Shown: positions 1 through 7,828 of the stretch, in pieces
Numbering within the stretch: position 1 is the first letter of the stretch
How the letters are laid out: every line of letters starts with the position of its first letter
Source of the DNA: Microbacterium commune
Lineage (GTDB): Bacteria > Actinomycetota > Actinomycetes > Actinomycetales > Microbacteriaceae
NCBI RefSeq assembly: GCF_014836945.1
Contig: NZ_JACSPX010000001.1
Location: 1,785,970-1,849,969 of the forward strand
DNA: 64,000 nt
Direction: 5' to 3'
Notes under the pieces: model-generated
Database searches by the model: none
What the model was told of the DNA's origin: nothing
The model's input: the letters and a program-made list of their open reading frames with translations, nothing else
Program-made: the position numbers and the translations under genes

Positions 1-143
1 TGCTCGCGCTGCTCTCCGGGCTGGTGGCGATCGTGATCGTCTGGTTCCACCGCGACCCGCGCGAACTCGTCGCCGCGCTCGGACTCACATCGCTCACGGC
101 GCTCGCCTACGCGGGGGTCGTCTACTGGGCACTGGTCGGCTGA
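1..143 (+). CDS. C-terminal end of an integral membrane protein, possibly MenA
   Basis: The first 46 codons (frame starting at base 3) are open up to the TGA at 141-143; the 5' end lies outside the window. The fragment has two hydrophobic segments separated by a short loop containing HRDPRELVAALGLT. The shape and position, just before a DUF4229 gene, a PLDc_N gene and menD, fit the end of 1,4-dihydroxy-2-naphthoate polyprenyltransferase (MenA), whose last loop and helix look similar. The fragment is too short to prove this; any polytopic membrane protein could end in this way. Confidence 0.45.
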   Translation, partial: LALLSGLVAIVIVWFHRDPRELVAALGLTSLTALAYAGVVYWALVG

Positions 144-197
144 CGCCGGACGGACGGCACGGCCGGTGATCCGGCATCCGCCAGGTCCTCGCCCACG

Positions 198-464
198 TCA
201 GGCGCCGGAGGCCGAGTCCTCCGCGTCTTCGTCGCTCTGACTCCGGTCCTGATCGCGGTTGCGCTTGGCGTAGATCTCTCGGGATGCCCGCGACAGCGGC
301 GCCCGCAGGAACAGCAGCGAGATGCTCATGCCGATCAGCGCCGCGAACAGCGCCGCGAGCCACCAGTACTCGCGGAAGACGGGGAACAGCCACAGGATCC
401 CCAGCGGCACGATGAACGCGAGCAGCCGCAGCACGGTGTACACGAGGAGAGGTGGCAACTTCAC
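198..464 (-). CDS. DUF4229 small membrane protein
   Basis: 88-residue protein with two membrane helices (about residues 8-27 and 33-53) and a charged, Asp/Arg/Ser-rich cytoplasmic tail. The pattern, including an LFLRAPL segment after the second helix, matches the actinobacterial DUF4229 family, whose function is unknown. It starts with GTG at 464; a -10 hexamer six bases upstream suggests a leaderless mRNA. It lies between the putative menA end and menD, as DUF4229 genes often do, so a link to menaquinone or membrane work is possible but unproven. Confidence 0.75.
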   Translation of the reverse strand: MKLPPLLVYTVLRLLAFIVPLGILWLFPVFREYWWLAALFAALIGMSISLLFLRAPLSRASREIYAKRNRDQDRSQSDEDAEDSASGA

Positions 465-470
465 GCCGTC

Positions 471-476
471 AGTCTA
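471..476 (-). promoter_or_regulatory. -10 box TAGACT for the DUF4229 gene
   Basis: TAGACT on the minus strand ends six bases before the GTG at 464, predicting transcription from the start codon itself (leaderless). Confidence 0.5.
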
Positions 477-537
477 CGAGCGGGGTCTAGGCACCCGCTG
501 TACGGCGACCGGCCGAACCCGCGCGCTCTGGGAGATC

Positions 538-543
538 TACACT
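538..543 (+). promoter_or_regulatory. -10 box TACACT for the PLDc_N gene and menD
   Basis: TACACT ends six bases before the ATG at 550. It should drive a leaderless mRNA covering the PLDc_N gene and the overlapping menD. Confidence 0.55.
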
Positions 544-549
544 GGGAGT

Positions 550-891
550 ATGGCTCGTCTCCTGATCGTCGGCGGTTTTCTGGCTGTCATCTTCTGGGTG
601 TTCAGCATCGTCGACGTGGCGGCGCAGCCCGCCGACCGGCATCGCGGAGTGTCGAAGGGCACCTGGATCCTGATCGTCGTGCTGCTGCCGGTCATCGGCG
701 GCATCCTCTGGTTCTGGATCGGGCGGCGTCGTCGCGGAGAACGGGTCAGCGATTTCGTGATGGGCCCCGACGACGATCCGGTGGCTCTGCAGCACATGAG
801 CACGGCCGAGCAGGATGCCCGCATCCGTCAGCTGGAAGAGGAGCTCGCGCGCCTCGACGATGAAACCGACGGCACGGATCCGCGCTCGTGA
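550..891 (+). CDS. PLDc_N domain membrane protein
   Basis: 113-residue protein with two membrane helices (about residues 3-21 and 36-56) and a charged C-terminal tail predicted to form a short coiled coil. The segment TWILIVVLLPVIGGILWFWI is typical of the phospholipase D N-terminal transmembrane domain (PLDc_N); no PLD catalytic HKD motif is present, so this is not a phospholipase. ATG 550 was preferred over the upstream in-frame ATG at 322 because a -10 box sits six bases before it. Its stop overlaps the menD GTG by the GTGA tetranucleotide, so the two genes are probably translationally coupled. Confidence 0.75.
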   Translation: MARLLIVGGFLAVIFWVFSIVDVAAQPADRHRGVSKGTWILIVVLLPVIGGILWFWIGRRRRGERVSDFVMGPDDDPVALQHMSTAEQDARIRQLEEELARLDDETDGTDPRS

Positions 892-2579
892 CGGCCTCGC
901 CGGCGAGCGACGCGGCGGCTGATCTGATCGCCGAGCTCATCGCGCACGGTGTGCGCGACCTGGTGCTCTCACCCGGCTCGCGCTCCCAGGCCCTCGCCCT
1001 CGCGGCGACCGCGCTCGCCCGGAGCGGGGCACTGCGCGTGCATGTGCGCATCGACGAGCGGGCGGCCGGATTCACGGCCCTCGGGCTGGCGCGCGAGACA
1101 GGTGCTCCGGCGGCCGTGGTCTGCACGTCGGGCACGGCAGCGGGCAATCTGCTGCCGGCGACCATGGAGGCCTTCCACTCCGGGGTGCCTCTGCTGCTGC
1201 TGACCGCCGACCGCCCGCCTGAGCTGCGGGGCGTCGGCGCGAACCAGGCGACCATCCAGCCGGGGATCTTCGGCCCGTTCGTGCGCCTGCACATCGATGC
1301 CGCCGTGCCCGGACACGCCCGCGGAGGGAGAGCCGCTCTGCCCTCGCCGACGGCATGGTCTGGGCTCGGCGAGCGAGCCGTGCGCGCAGCGCTCGGTCTC
1401 GAGGGTGACGGCCTGGCAGGAGTCCACGGCCCCGTGCACCTGAACCTGCCCAGTCGCGAGCCGCTCTCCGCGGCCGCCGACGTCGCAGCGACACCCGGTG
1501 AGATGCCGACCCCGGGCGCTGTCGAGCCGGTGCTGCTGTCGCGCGGGCCCCGAACGGTGGTCGTCGCGGGGGCGGACGCCGGGCCGGATGCCGAGGAGCT
1601 GTCGCACGCGGGAGGCTGGCCCCTCATCGCGGAGATCGTCAGCGGGTCGCGCTTCGGCCGCCTGCTCGTGCACGGGTATCGAGAGCTGCTGCGAGACGAG
1701 ACGCTCGGGGGCCGCATCCAGCGGGTCGTGGTGTTCGGGCATCCCACCCTCAGCCGCGAGGTCACCGCGCTGCTCGCGCGACCCGACGTCGAGGTGGTCG
1801 CCGTGCGTCGAGGCGGCGAAGCGCTGAACCTGAACGGGCGCACGCGCGCCGCGTCGGCGCTGGCCGTCGAGCCAGGCGTCGCGGATCGCGCCTGGCTGGG
1901 GGAGTGGATGACGGCCTCGCAGACACGGGTGGTCGACCTGAGCGCCCCGGCACCCGATCAGAAGGGCCTGTACTCCGACCACAGCGCCGAACGCCTCGAC
2001 GCGGTGCGCGCCGAGCTCGATGCGGTGCGCAAGCGCGTCGACCGGCAGATCCTGGTGGATGCCGTCTGGCGCGCCACCTGGCCGCACGATCGGCTCGTGT
2101 TCGGGTCGTCGCGTCTCGTGCGCGTGGCGGATCAGGTGCTCGGCGGCAAGAAGGTTCCGGTGCACGCGAACCGGGGGCTGGCGGGCATCGACGGCACGGT
2201 CGCGACGAGCATCGGCATCGCCCTGGCCAGCCAGGCCGATGGGGCACCGGGCGTGACCCGGGTGCTGCTCGGCGACCTCGCCTTCCTGCACGATGTCGGC
2301 GCGCTGCTGCTGCCGGGCGACGAGCCGGCGCCGCGCATCCAGGTGATCGTCGGCAACGACGGGGGCGGCACGATCTTCGACGGGCTCGAGGTCGCCGCAT
2401 CCGCAGCGCAGGACGACCTCGATCGTGCGTTCTACACGCCGCACCGGGTGCAGCTGGCCGAGCTCGCGGCCGCCTACGGGTGGCAGTACGAGCGGGTGAC
2501 GACGCGCTCCGCGCTCGATCAGACGCTGACCTCCGCCATCACAGGACCGCAGATCATCGAGGTGCCGCTCGAGCGCTGA
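888..2579 (+). CDS. menD: 2-succinyl-5-enolpyruvyl-6-hydroxy-3-cyclohexene-1-carboxylate synthase MenD
   Basis: 563-residue thiamine diphosphate enzyme that condenses isochorismate with 2-oxoglutarate (losing CO2) in menaquinone synthesis. The N-terminal half shows LSPGSRSQ and IDERAAGFTALG, where the glutamate (about residue 57) is the cofactor-activating residue. The C-terminal half has GDLAFLHD and NDGGG, the Mg/ThDP pyrophosphate site. Length is normal for the family. It starts at GTG 888 inside the end of the PLDc_N gene (4-bp overlap). menF and menG lie 3-4 kb downstream; menB, menC and menE are not in this window. Confidence 0.96.
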   Translation: MTASPASDAAADLIAELIAHGVRDLVLSPGSRSQALALAATALARSGALRVHVRIDERAAGFTALGLARETGAPAAVVCTSGTAAGNLLPATMEAFHSGVPLLLLTADRPPELRGVGANQATIQPGIFGPFVRLHIDAAVPGHARGGRAALPSPTAWSGLGERAVRAALGLEGDGLAGVHGPVHLNLPSREPLSAAADVAATPGEMPTPGAVEPVLLSRGPRTVVVAGADAGPDAEELSHAGGWPLIAEIVSGSRFGRLLVHGYRELLRDETLGGRIQRVVVFGHPTLSREVTALLARPDVEVVAVRRGGEALNLNGRTRAASALAVEPGVADRAWLGEWMTASQTRVVDLSAPAPDQKGLYSDHSAERLDAVRAELDAVRKRVDRQILVDAVWRATWPHDRLVFGSSRLVRVADQVLGGKKVPVHANRGLAGIDGTVATSIGIALASQADGAPGVTRVLLGDLAFLHDVGALLLPGDEPAPRIQVIVGNDGGGTIFDGLEVAASAAQDDLDRAFYTPHRVQLAELAAAYGWQYERVTTRSALDQTLTSAITGPQIIEVPLER

Positions 2580-2591
2580 GCCCGACGGCTG

Positions 2592-2608
2592 CGGCGCGGA
2601 CCGCGCCG
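2592..2608. terminator. Possible bidirectional hairpin between menD and rmuC
   Basis: CGGCGCGG and CCGCGCCG form an 8-bp palindrome around a single A in the 41-bp gap between two convergent genes. There is no T tract, so terminator activity is only suggested by position. Confidence 0.3.
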
Positions 2609-2620
2609 GCCAGTGCCTGG

Positions 2621-4189
2621 TCAGTCCAGGCGCTGCGCGATCTCGCCCAGGTCGGCGCTCGCGAAGCGCTCGTCGGAAGCGTCCGCGCCGGCCGCCTCGA
2701 TCTCGTACAGGTCGCTCTTCTGCGGAGCGACCGCCTGGGCCTCCACCGGCTGCGTCTCGGTGAGCACGTCGTCGAGCCCCTGCAGGGCGCTGAAGCGGCG
2801 GGCCTGCGTGACGACGTTGCGGTCGAGGGACCCGGCGAACCGGTTGTACGCGTCGACTGTCGAGTTGAGACTGCGGCCCAGCTTCGCCAGATGCTGACCG
2901 AGGGTGCCGAGCCGCTTGTGCAGCTCTTTGCCCACCGTGAAGATCTGCTGCGCCTCCTGGGCCAGCTGGTCCTGCCGCCACGCGTGCCCCACGGTGCGCA
3001 GCAGGGCGATGAGCGTCGACGGCGTCGCGATCACGACGTTCCGCTCGAAGGCGTACTCGTAGAGCGTGGCGTCCTGATCGAGGGCGGCAGCCAGGAACGG
3101 CTCGGCGGGCACGAACATCACGACGAACTCGGGAGACCCGGCCACGACATCCCAGTACTGCTTGGTGCTCAGGTCGTCGATGTGTTTGCGCAGATGACGC
3201 GCGTGGGCCTGCAGGCGCTGTGTGCGGACGGTGTCGTCGGTGGCCTCCATCGCCTCGAGATACCCGCTGAACGCGACCTTCGAGTCGACGACGACGCGCT
3301 TGTCGCCGGCAAGGTGCACCACGAGGTCGGGGCGCAGGGCACCGTCGTCGGTCGAATGGTGCAGCTGCTCGTCGAAGTCGACGTGGTTCACCATGCCCGA
3401 GGCCTCGACCACGCGTCGCAGCTGCAGCTCGCCCCAGCGGCCTCGCACCTGCGGCGCGCGCAGCGCGTTGACGAGATTGCGGGTCTCGGAGCCGAGCGTC
3501 TCCGACGACTGGCGCATCATCTGCAGCTGCTCGGCGAGCGCGGCGTGCGCCTCCAGCCGTGTCTTCTCGGCGGTCGTCATCTCCGACTTCACGGTGTCGA
3601 GCGTCTTCTGGATCGGCTCGATGAGCTGCTGCACGGCATCCTGTCGCTTCTGCAGCTCAGCGGCACCTTCGCTCTGGCTGCGCTTGAGCCGCTCCTCGGC
3701 CTGCTGCAGGAACGCCTTCGTGTTGGCCTCCAGCGCCCTGCGGCTGAGCGCGTCGAACTCGTCGGCGAGGCGCTTCTGATCGGCTTTCAGCTCGTCAAGG
3801 CGCTCCGCCGCGCGTCGACGCTCCGCGAGCACGTCCGCGTCGGCTTCGTCGCGCACCTCGGCCAGGCGACGGGCGTGCTCGGCACGCTCGTGCGCGAGCC
3901 GCTCCTGCGCCTCGCGTCGGGCATCCGCCAGCGCGGTCTCAGCCAGCTCCCTGCCCTCGGCCACGCGACGGTCGGCCAGCGCCCGCTCGTCCTGCACCCG
4001 GGCGGCGGTCTCGGCGCGCAGCGCCTCGGCCTCCCGCTCGAGGGCGGCGACGCGCAGCACCGCCGCAGCGGCCTCGGCACGCTGGTCGGCATCGGCCGAC
4101 CGGCCGCGCTGAGCGCCGACCGCGAATCCGAGCGCTCCGGCGAGGGCGGCGGCGATCACCGCGATGACGACGACGAGAACGGTGTCCAT
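2621..4189 (-). CDS. rmuC: DNA recombination protein RmuC homologue
   Basis: 522-residue protein with an N-terminal membrane anchor (residues 3-25), a long Ala/Glu/Arg-rich coiled coil (about 30-190) and the RmuC domain. The latter shows RGRWGELQLRRVVE and, further on, RPDLVVHL followed by VVVDSKVAFSGY, the D...DxK pattern of a nuclease-like fold. In E. coli RmuC limits rearrangement at inverted repeats. ATG 4189 was chosen rather than the upstream in-frame start at 4219 because the membrane anchor begins there and a CACAAT -10 lies seven bases upstream. Convergent with menD, divergent from the PPK2 gene. Confidence 0.9.
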   Translation of the reverse strand: MDTVLVVVIAVIAAALAGALGFAVGAQRGRSADADQRAEAAAAVLRVAALEREAEALRAETAARVQDERALADRRVAEGRELAETALADARREAQERLAHERAEHARRLAEVRDEADADVLAERRRAAERLDELKADQKRLADEFDALSRRALEANTKAFLQQAEERLKRSQSEGAAELQKRQDAVQQLIEPIQKTLDTVKSEMTTAEKTRLEAHAALAEQLQMMRQSSETLGSETRNLVNALRAPQVRGRWGELQLRRVVEASGMVNHVDFDEQLHHSTDDGALRPDLVVHLAGDKRVVVDSKVAFSGYLEAMEATDDTVRTQRLQAHARHLRKHIDDLSTKQYWDVVAGSPEFVVMFVPAEPFLAAALDQDATLYEYAFERNVVIATPSTLIALLRTVGHAWRQDQLAQEAQQIFTVGKELHKRLGTLGQHLAKLGRSLNSTVDAYNRFAGSLDRNVVTQARRFSALQGLDDVLTETQPVEAQAVAPQKSDLYEIEAAGADASDERFASADLGEIAQRLD

Positions 4190-4196
4190 GCATCCG

Positions 4197-4202
4197 ATTG
4201 TG
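4197..4202 (-). promoter_or_regulatory. -10 box CACAAT for rmuC
   Basis: CACAAT on the minus strand, seven bases before the ATG at 4189; predicts a leaderless rmuC transcript. Confidence 0.45.
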
Positions 4203-4233
4203 AACCAGGGCGCCGACATTCCCGTTCCAGGGG

Positions 4234-4239
4234 CATGAT
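4234..4239 (+). promoter_or_regulatory. -10-like CATGAT for the PPK2 gene
   Basis: CATGAT ends six bases before ATG 4246. It is weaker than the other -10 boxes in the window but has the same spacing, and it favours ATG 4246 over GTG 4240 as start. Confidence 0.35.
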
Positions 4240-4245
4240 GTGTGC

Positions 4246-5100
4246 ATGGCGACGCACACGTGGACGACCGAACCGGCAGAGCTGCTCAGAGTGCGAGAGG
4301 GATTCTCGCTCGCCGACGTCGACGCCGACGCGCACCCCGGCTTCGACGGTGACAAGAGCAGCGGCACCGCGCTGCTCGAGGAACGCGAGCAGCGACTCGA
4401 CGAGCTGCAGGAGCGCCTGTTCGCAGCCAGCCGCGTGGGCGACGGGCACGACGCGGTGCTTCTCGTGCTGCAGGCGATGGACACCGCCGGCAAGGGCGGG
4501 ATCGTGCGTCACGTCGTCGGCGGAGTCGATCCACAGGGCGTCGACTTCGCGGCGTTCAAGGCGCCCACCGAGCAGGAGCTCGCGCACGACTTCCTGTGGC
4601 GCGTCGAGAAGCGGCTGCCGCGGCCGGGGATGATCGGCGTCTTCGACCGCTCGCACTACGAGGACGTGCTGATCGGTCGCGTGCGCGCTCTGGCCGACGA
4701 GTCCGAGATCGAGCGCCGGTACGACGCGATCATCGATTTCGAACGCCGCGTCGCGGCATCCGGAACCCGCATCGTCAAGGTCATGCTGCACATCTCGCGC
4801 GACGAGCAGAAGGAGCGGCTGATGGAGCGGCTGGAACGCCACGACAAGCACTGGAAGTACAACCCCGGAGACGTCGACGAGCGGATGCTCTGGGACGACT
4901 ACATGGACGCCTATCAGACCGCGTTCGACCGCACCTCGACACCGGAGGCGCCGTGGTACGTCGTGCCCGCGGACCGCAAGTGGTACGCGCGCCTCGCGGT
5001 GCAGGAGCTGCTCATCGACGCACTGGAGGACATCGACCCGCAGTGGCCGCTCGCCGACTACGACGTCGAGGCGGAGAAGAAGCGACTCGCCGCCAGCTGA
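4246..5100 (+). CDS. PPK2-family polyphosphate:nucleotide phosphotransferase
   Basis: 284-residue cytoplasmic kinase that transfers phosphate between polyphosphate and nucleotides. Walker A is QAMDTAGKGG (residues 76-85), Walker B is FDRSHYED (133-140), and a basic lid segment containing ERLMERLERHDKHWKY follows. This single-domain form matches the PPK2 branch that phosphorylates AMP or ADP with polyphosphate; which nucleotide is preferred cannot be read from the sequence. GTG 4240 is an alternative start two codons earlier. Its 3' end is nine bases from the convergent menG stop. Confidence 0.9.
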   Translation: MATHTWTTEPAELLRVREGFSLADVDADAHPGFDGDKSSGTALLEEREQRLDELQERLFAASRVGDGHDAVLLVLQAMDTAGKGGIVRHVVGGVDPQGVDFAAFKAPTEQELAHDFLWRVEKRLPRPGMIGVFDRSHYEDVLIGRVRALADESEIERRYDAIIDFERRVAASGTRIVKVMLHISRDEQKERLMERLERHDKHWKYNPGDVDERMLWDDYMDAYQTAFDRTSTPEAPWYVVPADRKWYARLAVQELLIDALEDIDPQWPLADYDVEAEKKRLAAS

Positions 5101-5109
5101 GCCGGAGGC

Positions 5110-5823
5110 TCAGGCCTGGGGCTTGCGGGCGCGGTGCAGGGCGACGATGCCGAACGACAGGTTGCGGTACTCGACATCCGTCCAGCCCGCCTCGCGGATC
5201 CATCCCGCCAGGGTGCGCTGGTCGGGCCAGTCGCGGATCGACTCGTTCAGGTAGTCGTAGGCGTCGCCGTTGGTGCCGGCCAGACGTGCGATGCGCGGCA
5301 GGACCTGCGCGTTGTAGAAGCGGTAGAACCCGCGGAAGAAGCGCCCGGGAGGGGTCGAGAACTCGTTGATCACCATGCGGCCGCCGGGTTTCGTGACGCG
5401 CAGCAGCTCGCGCAGCGCCTTCTTCGGCTCCTGCACGTTGCGCAGGCCGTACGACATGGTGACCGCGTCGAACTCCTCGTCGCCGAAGGGCAGGTCCGTG
5501 GCATCCGCCTCGATGAAGGTGATGTTGTGCAGGTGCCCGTGCCTGCGGCGGCCCTCGGCCAGCATCCCCGGGGAGAAGTCGGCGGCGACGACCTGCGCTC
5601 CGCCGGCGGCGAGGGAGGCGGAGGAGGATGCCGTGCCGGCGGCCAGATCGAGGATCCGTTCCCCGCGCCTCGGCGCGACCGCACGCGTCGTCGCCGCCCG
5701 CCACAGGGCGTCGTTGCCGAGGGTCATGACGGTGTTCGTGCGGTCGTACCCCTTCGCGACCTGGTCGAACATGCCGCTGACACGGGAGGGGTTCTTGCCG
5801 AGATCGGCGCGGTTCGGCTGCAT
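5110..5823 (-). CDS. menG: Demethylmenaquinone methyltransferase MenG (UbiE family)
   Basis: 237-residue SAM-dependent C-methyltransferase for the last step of menaquinone synthesis. It has FDQVAKGYDRTN near the N-terminus, the SAM-binding ILDLAAGT motif (about residues 56-63), and the UbiE signature with YGLRNVQEPKKALRELLRV and later GGRMVINEFSTP. The organism makes menaquinone (menD and menF nearby), so MenG is a better name than UbiE. ATG 5823 has a TAGGAT -10 six bases upstream. It is divergent from the DUF402 gene across 41 bp. Confidence 0.95.
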   Translation of the reverse strand: MQPNRADLGKNPSRVSGMFDQVAKGYDRTNTVMTLGNDALWRAATTRAVAPRRGERILDLAAGTASSSASLAAGGAQVVAADFSPGMLAEGRRRHGHLHNITFIEADATDLPFGDEEFDAVTMSYGLRNVQEPKKALRELLRVTKPGGRMVINEFSTPPGRFFRGFYRFYNAQVLPRIARLAGTNGDAYDYLNESIRDWPDQRTLAGWIREAGWTDVEYRNLSFGIVALHRARKPQA

Positions 5824-5829
5824 GCTTCG

Positions 5830-5835
5830 ATCCTA
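5830..5835 (-). promoter_or_regulatory. -10 box TAGGAT for menG
   Basis: TAGGAT on the minus strand, six bases before ATG 5823; leaderless mRNA expected. It lies back to back with the TAGACT box at 5853-5858. Confidence 0.55.
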
Positions 5836-5852
5836 AAGCGCGCACTCGCCCA

Positions 5853-5858
5853 TAGACT
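5853..5858 (+). promoter_or_regulatory. -10 box TAGACT for the DUF402 gene
   Basis: TAGACT ends six bases before GTG 5865; leaderless mRNA expected. Confidence 0.55.
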
Positions 5859-5864
5859 CGCCGC

Positions 5865-6419
5865 GTGATCGCGAACCGCCCCGCACCCGGCACGCCGATG
5901 GCCATGACCTGGCGCAAGTGGGACGGGTCGCCGCACTGGAACAACCACGTCGTCTACCTGGGGGCCGACGGGTGGGGCGACTGGGTCGGCCAGCCGGTCG
6001 GCTGGCGCAGCCACCGGCCCGGTGCCGACTTCGTCGCCGAGTCGCCCAACGTCACGCTCGTGCCGCGCGACCACACCGACTTCGCGCTCACCGTGCACCG
6101 CGGGCACCCGCGCGGCCTGCGTGTCTACATCGACCTCGCGTGGGACCTGCGCTGGACAGACGACCCGCGGGTGTCGACCGCGATCGACATGGATCTCGAC
6201 GTCGTGCGGCGCCTGAACGAGCAGGGCACCTACGTCGACGACCGCGACGAGTGGGCCGAGCACAGCATCCGCTACGGATACCCGGCCGAGGTCATCGACC
6301 ACCTCGAGGGTCGCGCCCTCGAACTGGAGCGGCAGGTGCGCGCGCAGCTGGCTCCCTTCGACGACGCCACCGCCGACCCGTGGCTCGACCGCCTCATCGC
6401 CCTCGGCCTCGACCGCTGA
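5865..6419 (+). CDS. DUF402 domain protein (FomD/Ntdp-like)
   Basis: 184-residue soluble protein. The middle carries the acidic and aromatic pattern of DUF402, including YIDLAWDLRW and then IDMDLDVVRRLNEQGTYVDD, where several Asp residues could bind a metal. Characterised DUF402 relatives hydrolyse nucleoside tri/diphosphates or a CMP-linked intermediate, so a phosphoesterase role is plausible but not shown here. GTG 5865 is set by the -10 six bases upstream. It stands alone between menG and menF, each with its own promoter. Confidence 0.75.
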   Translation: MIANRPAPGTPMAMTWRKWDGSPHWNNHVVYLGADGWGDWVGQPVGWRSHRPGADFVAESPNVTLVPRDHTDFALTVHRGHPRGLRVYIDLAWDLRWTDDPRVSTAIDMDLDVVRRLNEQGTYVDDRDEWAEHSIRYGYPAEVIDHLEGRALELERQVRAQLAPFDDATADPWLDRLIALGLDR

Positions 6420-6489
6420 CCCCCGCATCCCGTGACGAAACGGGGAATGTGACGCCCGCCGCGCCGATCCCGCGCCCCCGCCGCGCGGA

Positions 6490-6495
6490 TAGGCT
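6490..6495 (+). promoter_or_regulatory. -10 box TAGGCT for menF
   Basis: TAGGCT ends six bases before GTG 6502; leaderless mRNA expected. Confidence 0.55.
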
Positions 6496-6501
6496 GTACG
6501 G

Positions 6502-7770
6502 GTGAGCAGCATCCGCCTGGTCGCCGAGACCCGCGAGATCCCACCCGTCGGGGATCTGCTGGCGCACACCTCCGCCGTCCGGCCTCTCGTCTGGCTGCGC
6601 CGTGGCGAGGGCATCGTGGCCGCCGGCGACGGGATCGCCGCGGTCGTCCGCGCTCCCGCGGGCAGCGGCCGCAAGCGCAGCGAGGTCATCGCCGACGTCT
6701 GGCGCGAGATCACCGCGCTGGCCGACATCGACGACGAGGTGCGCCTGCCGGGCACCGGGCTGGTCGGCTTCGGCGCGCTGGCCTTCGATGAGGACTCCTC
6801 GTCCGACAGCGTGCTGCTCGTGCCGCAGACGGTGATCGGGCTGCGGGACGGACGCAGCTGGATCACCCGCATCCGTCCCGCATCCGATGCCGGCTTCGCC
6901 TCGCTCCCCGCCCCGGCCGTCCTCGGTCCGCACTGGGCCGGTCGCGTGGGACCCGGCGCCCAGACCCCGCAGGGGTATCAGGATGCCGTGCGCGGCGCGC
7001 TCGACGAGATCGCCGCCGGCGCGTTCAGCAAGGTCGTGCTCGCACGCGACCTGACGGGCACCGTCCCCGGCGACGCCGACCTGCGCCGCCTCGTGCGTGC
7101 GCTGGCGATCGGGTACCCCGACACATGGACGTTCGCCGTCGACGGCCTCATCGGCGCGAGCCCCGAGACCCTCGTCACCGCACGCGAGCGGGTGGTCACC
7201 GCGCGCGTGTTGGCCGGCACGGCAGGCCGCGGGGCCGACCCGTCCGAGGACCACGCGGCGTCCGCCGCGCTCGCCGCGAGCGGGAAGGACCTCGACGAGC
7301 ACCGGTACGCCGTGCACAGCGTTCTCGCCGCGCTCGGCCCGCACACCAGTGCGCTCGACGCCGACACCGAGCCGTTCGTGCTCGAGCTGCCCAATCTCTT
7401 CCACCTCGCGACCGACGTCGCGGGGCGACTCAGCGACGGCGCCTCATCGCTCGATCTGGTCGGGGCGATGCATCCCACCGCCGCTGTCGCGGGTACGCCG
7501 ACGGATGCCGCGATCGCCGCGATCCGGCGCATCGAGCCCTTCGACAGGGGGCGCTACGCCGGGCCGGTGGGCTGGATCGACGCAGCCGGGGACGGCGAGT
7601 GGGCGATCGCGCTGCGCTGCGCGCAGTTCGGTGACGTGCCCGGCGCGGCATCCGGCGCGAGGCGCGTCACGGCGTACGCCGGGGCGGGCATCGTCGCGGG
7701 CAGCGAGCCGGAGTCGGAGCTGCTGGAGACGCGCGTGAAATTCCGGCCGCTCGTCGACGCGCTCGCGTGA
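6502..7770 (+). CDS. menF: Isochorismate synthase MenF
   Basis: 422-residue chorismate-binding enzyme that converts chorismate to isochorismate, the first committed step to menaquinone and the substrate of MenD. Family motifs include AFSKVVLARDL, IGASPETLVT, MHPTAAVAGTP and RYAGPVGWIDAAGDGEWAIA near the C-terminus. The N-terminal third is more variable, as usual. An EntC role (siderophore isochorismate) cannot be excluded by sequence, but no entB- or entE-like genes are nearby while menD and menG are. GTG 6502 is fixed by the promoter spacing. Confidence 0.92.
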   Translation: MSSIRLVAETREIPPVGDLLAHTSAVRPLVWLRRGEGIVAAGDGIAAVVRAPAGSGRKRSEVIADVWREITALADIDDEVRLPGTGLVGFGALAFDEDSSSDSVLLVPQTVIGLRDGRSWITRIRPASDAGFASLPAPAVLGPHWAGRVGPGAQTPQGYQDAVRGALDEIAAGAFSKVVLARDLTGTVPGDADLRRLVRALAIGYPDTWTFAVDGLIGASPETLVTARERVVTARVLAGTAGRGADPSEDHAASAALAASGKDLDEHRYAVHSVLAALGPHTSALDADTEPFVLELPNLFHLATDVAGRLSDGASSLDLVGAMHPTAAVAGTPTDAAIAAIRRIEPFDRGRYAGPVGWIDAAGDGEWAIALRCAQFGDVPGAASGARRVTAYAGAGIVAGSEPESELLETRVKFRPLVDALA

Positions 7771-7815
7771 GCGGTTTCTGGGCGCCCGTCGTGCCGTCGC
7801 CCTCTGTCGCGAAGG

Positions 7816-7821
7816 TAGGGT
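7816..7821 (+). promoter_or_regulatory. -10 box TAGGGT for the polyprenyl synthase gene
   Basis: TAGGGT ends seven bases before GTG 7829; leaderless mRNA expected. Confidence 0.5.
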
Positions 7822-7828
7822 TGACTAC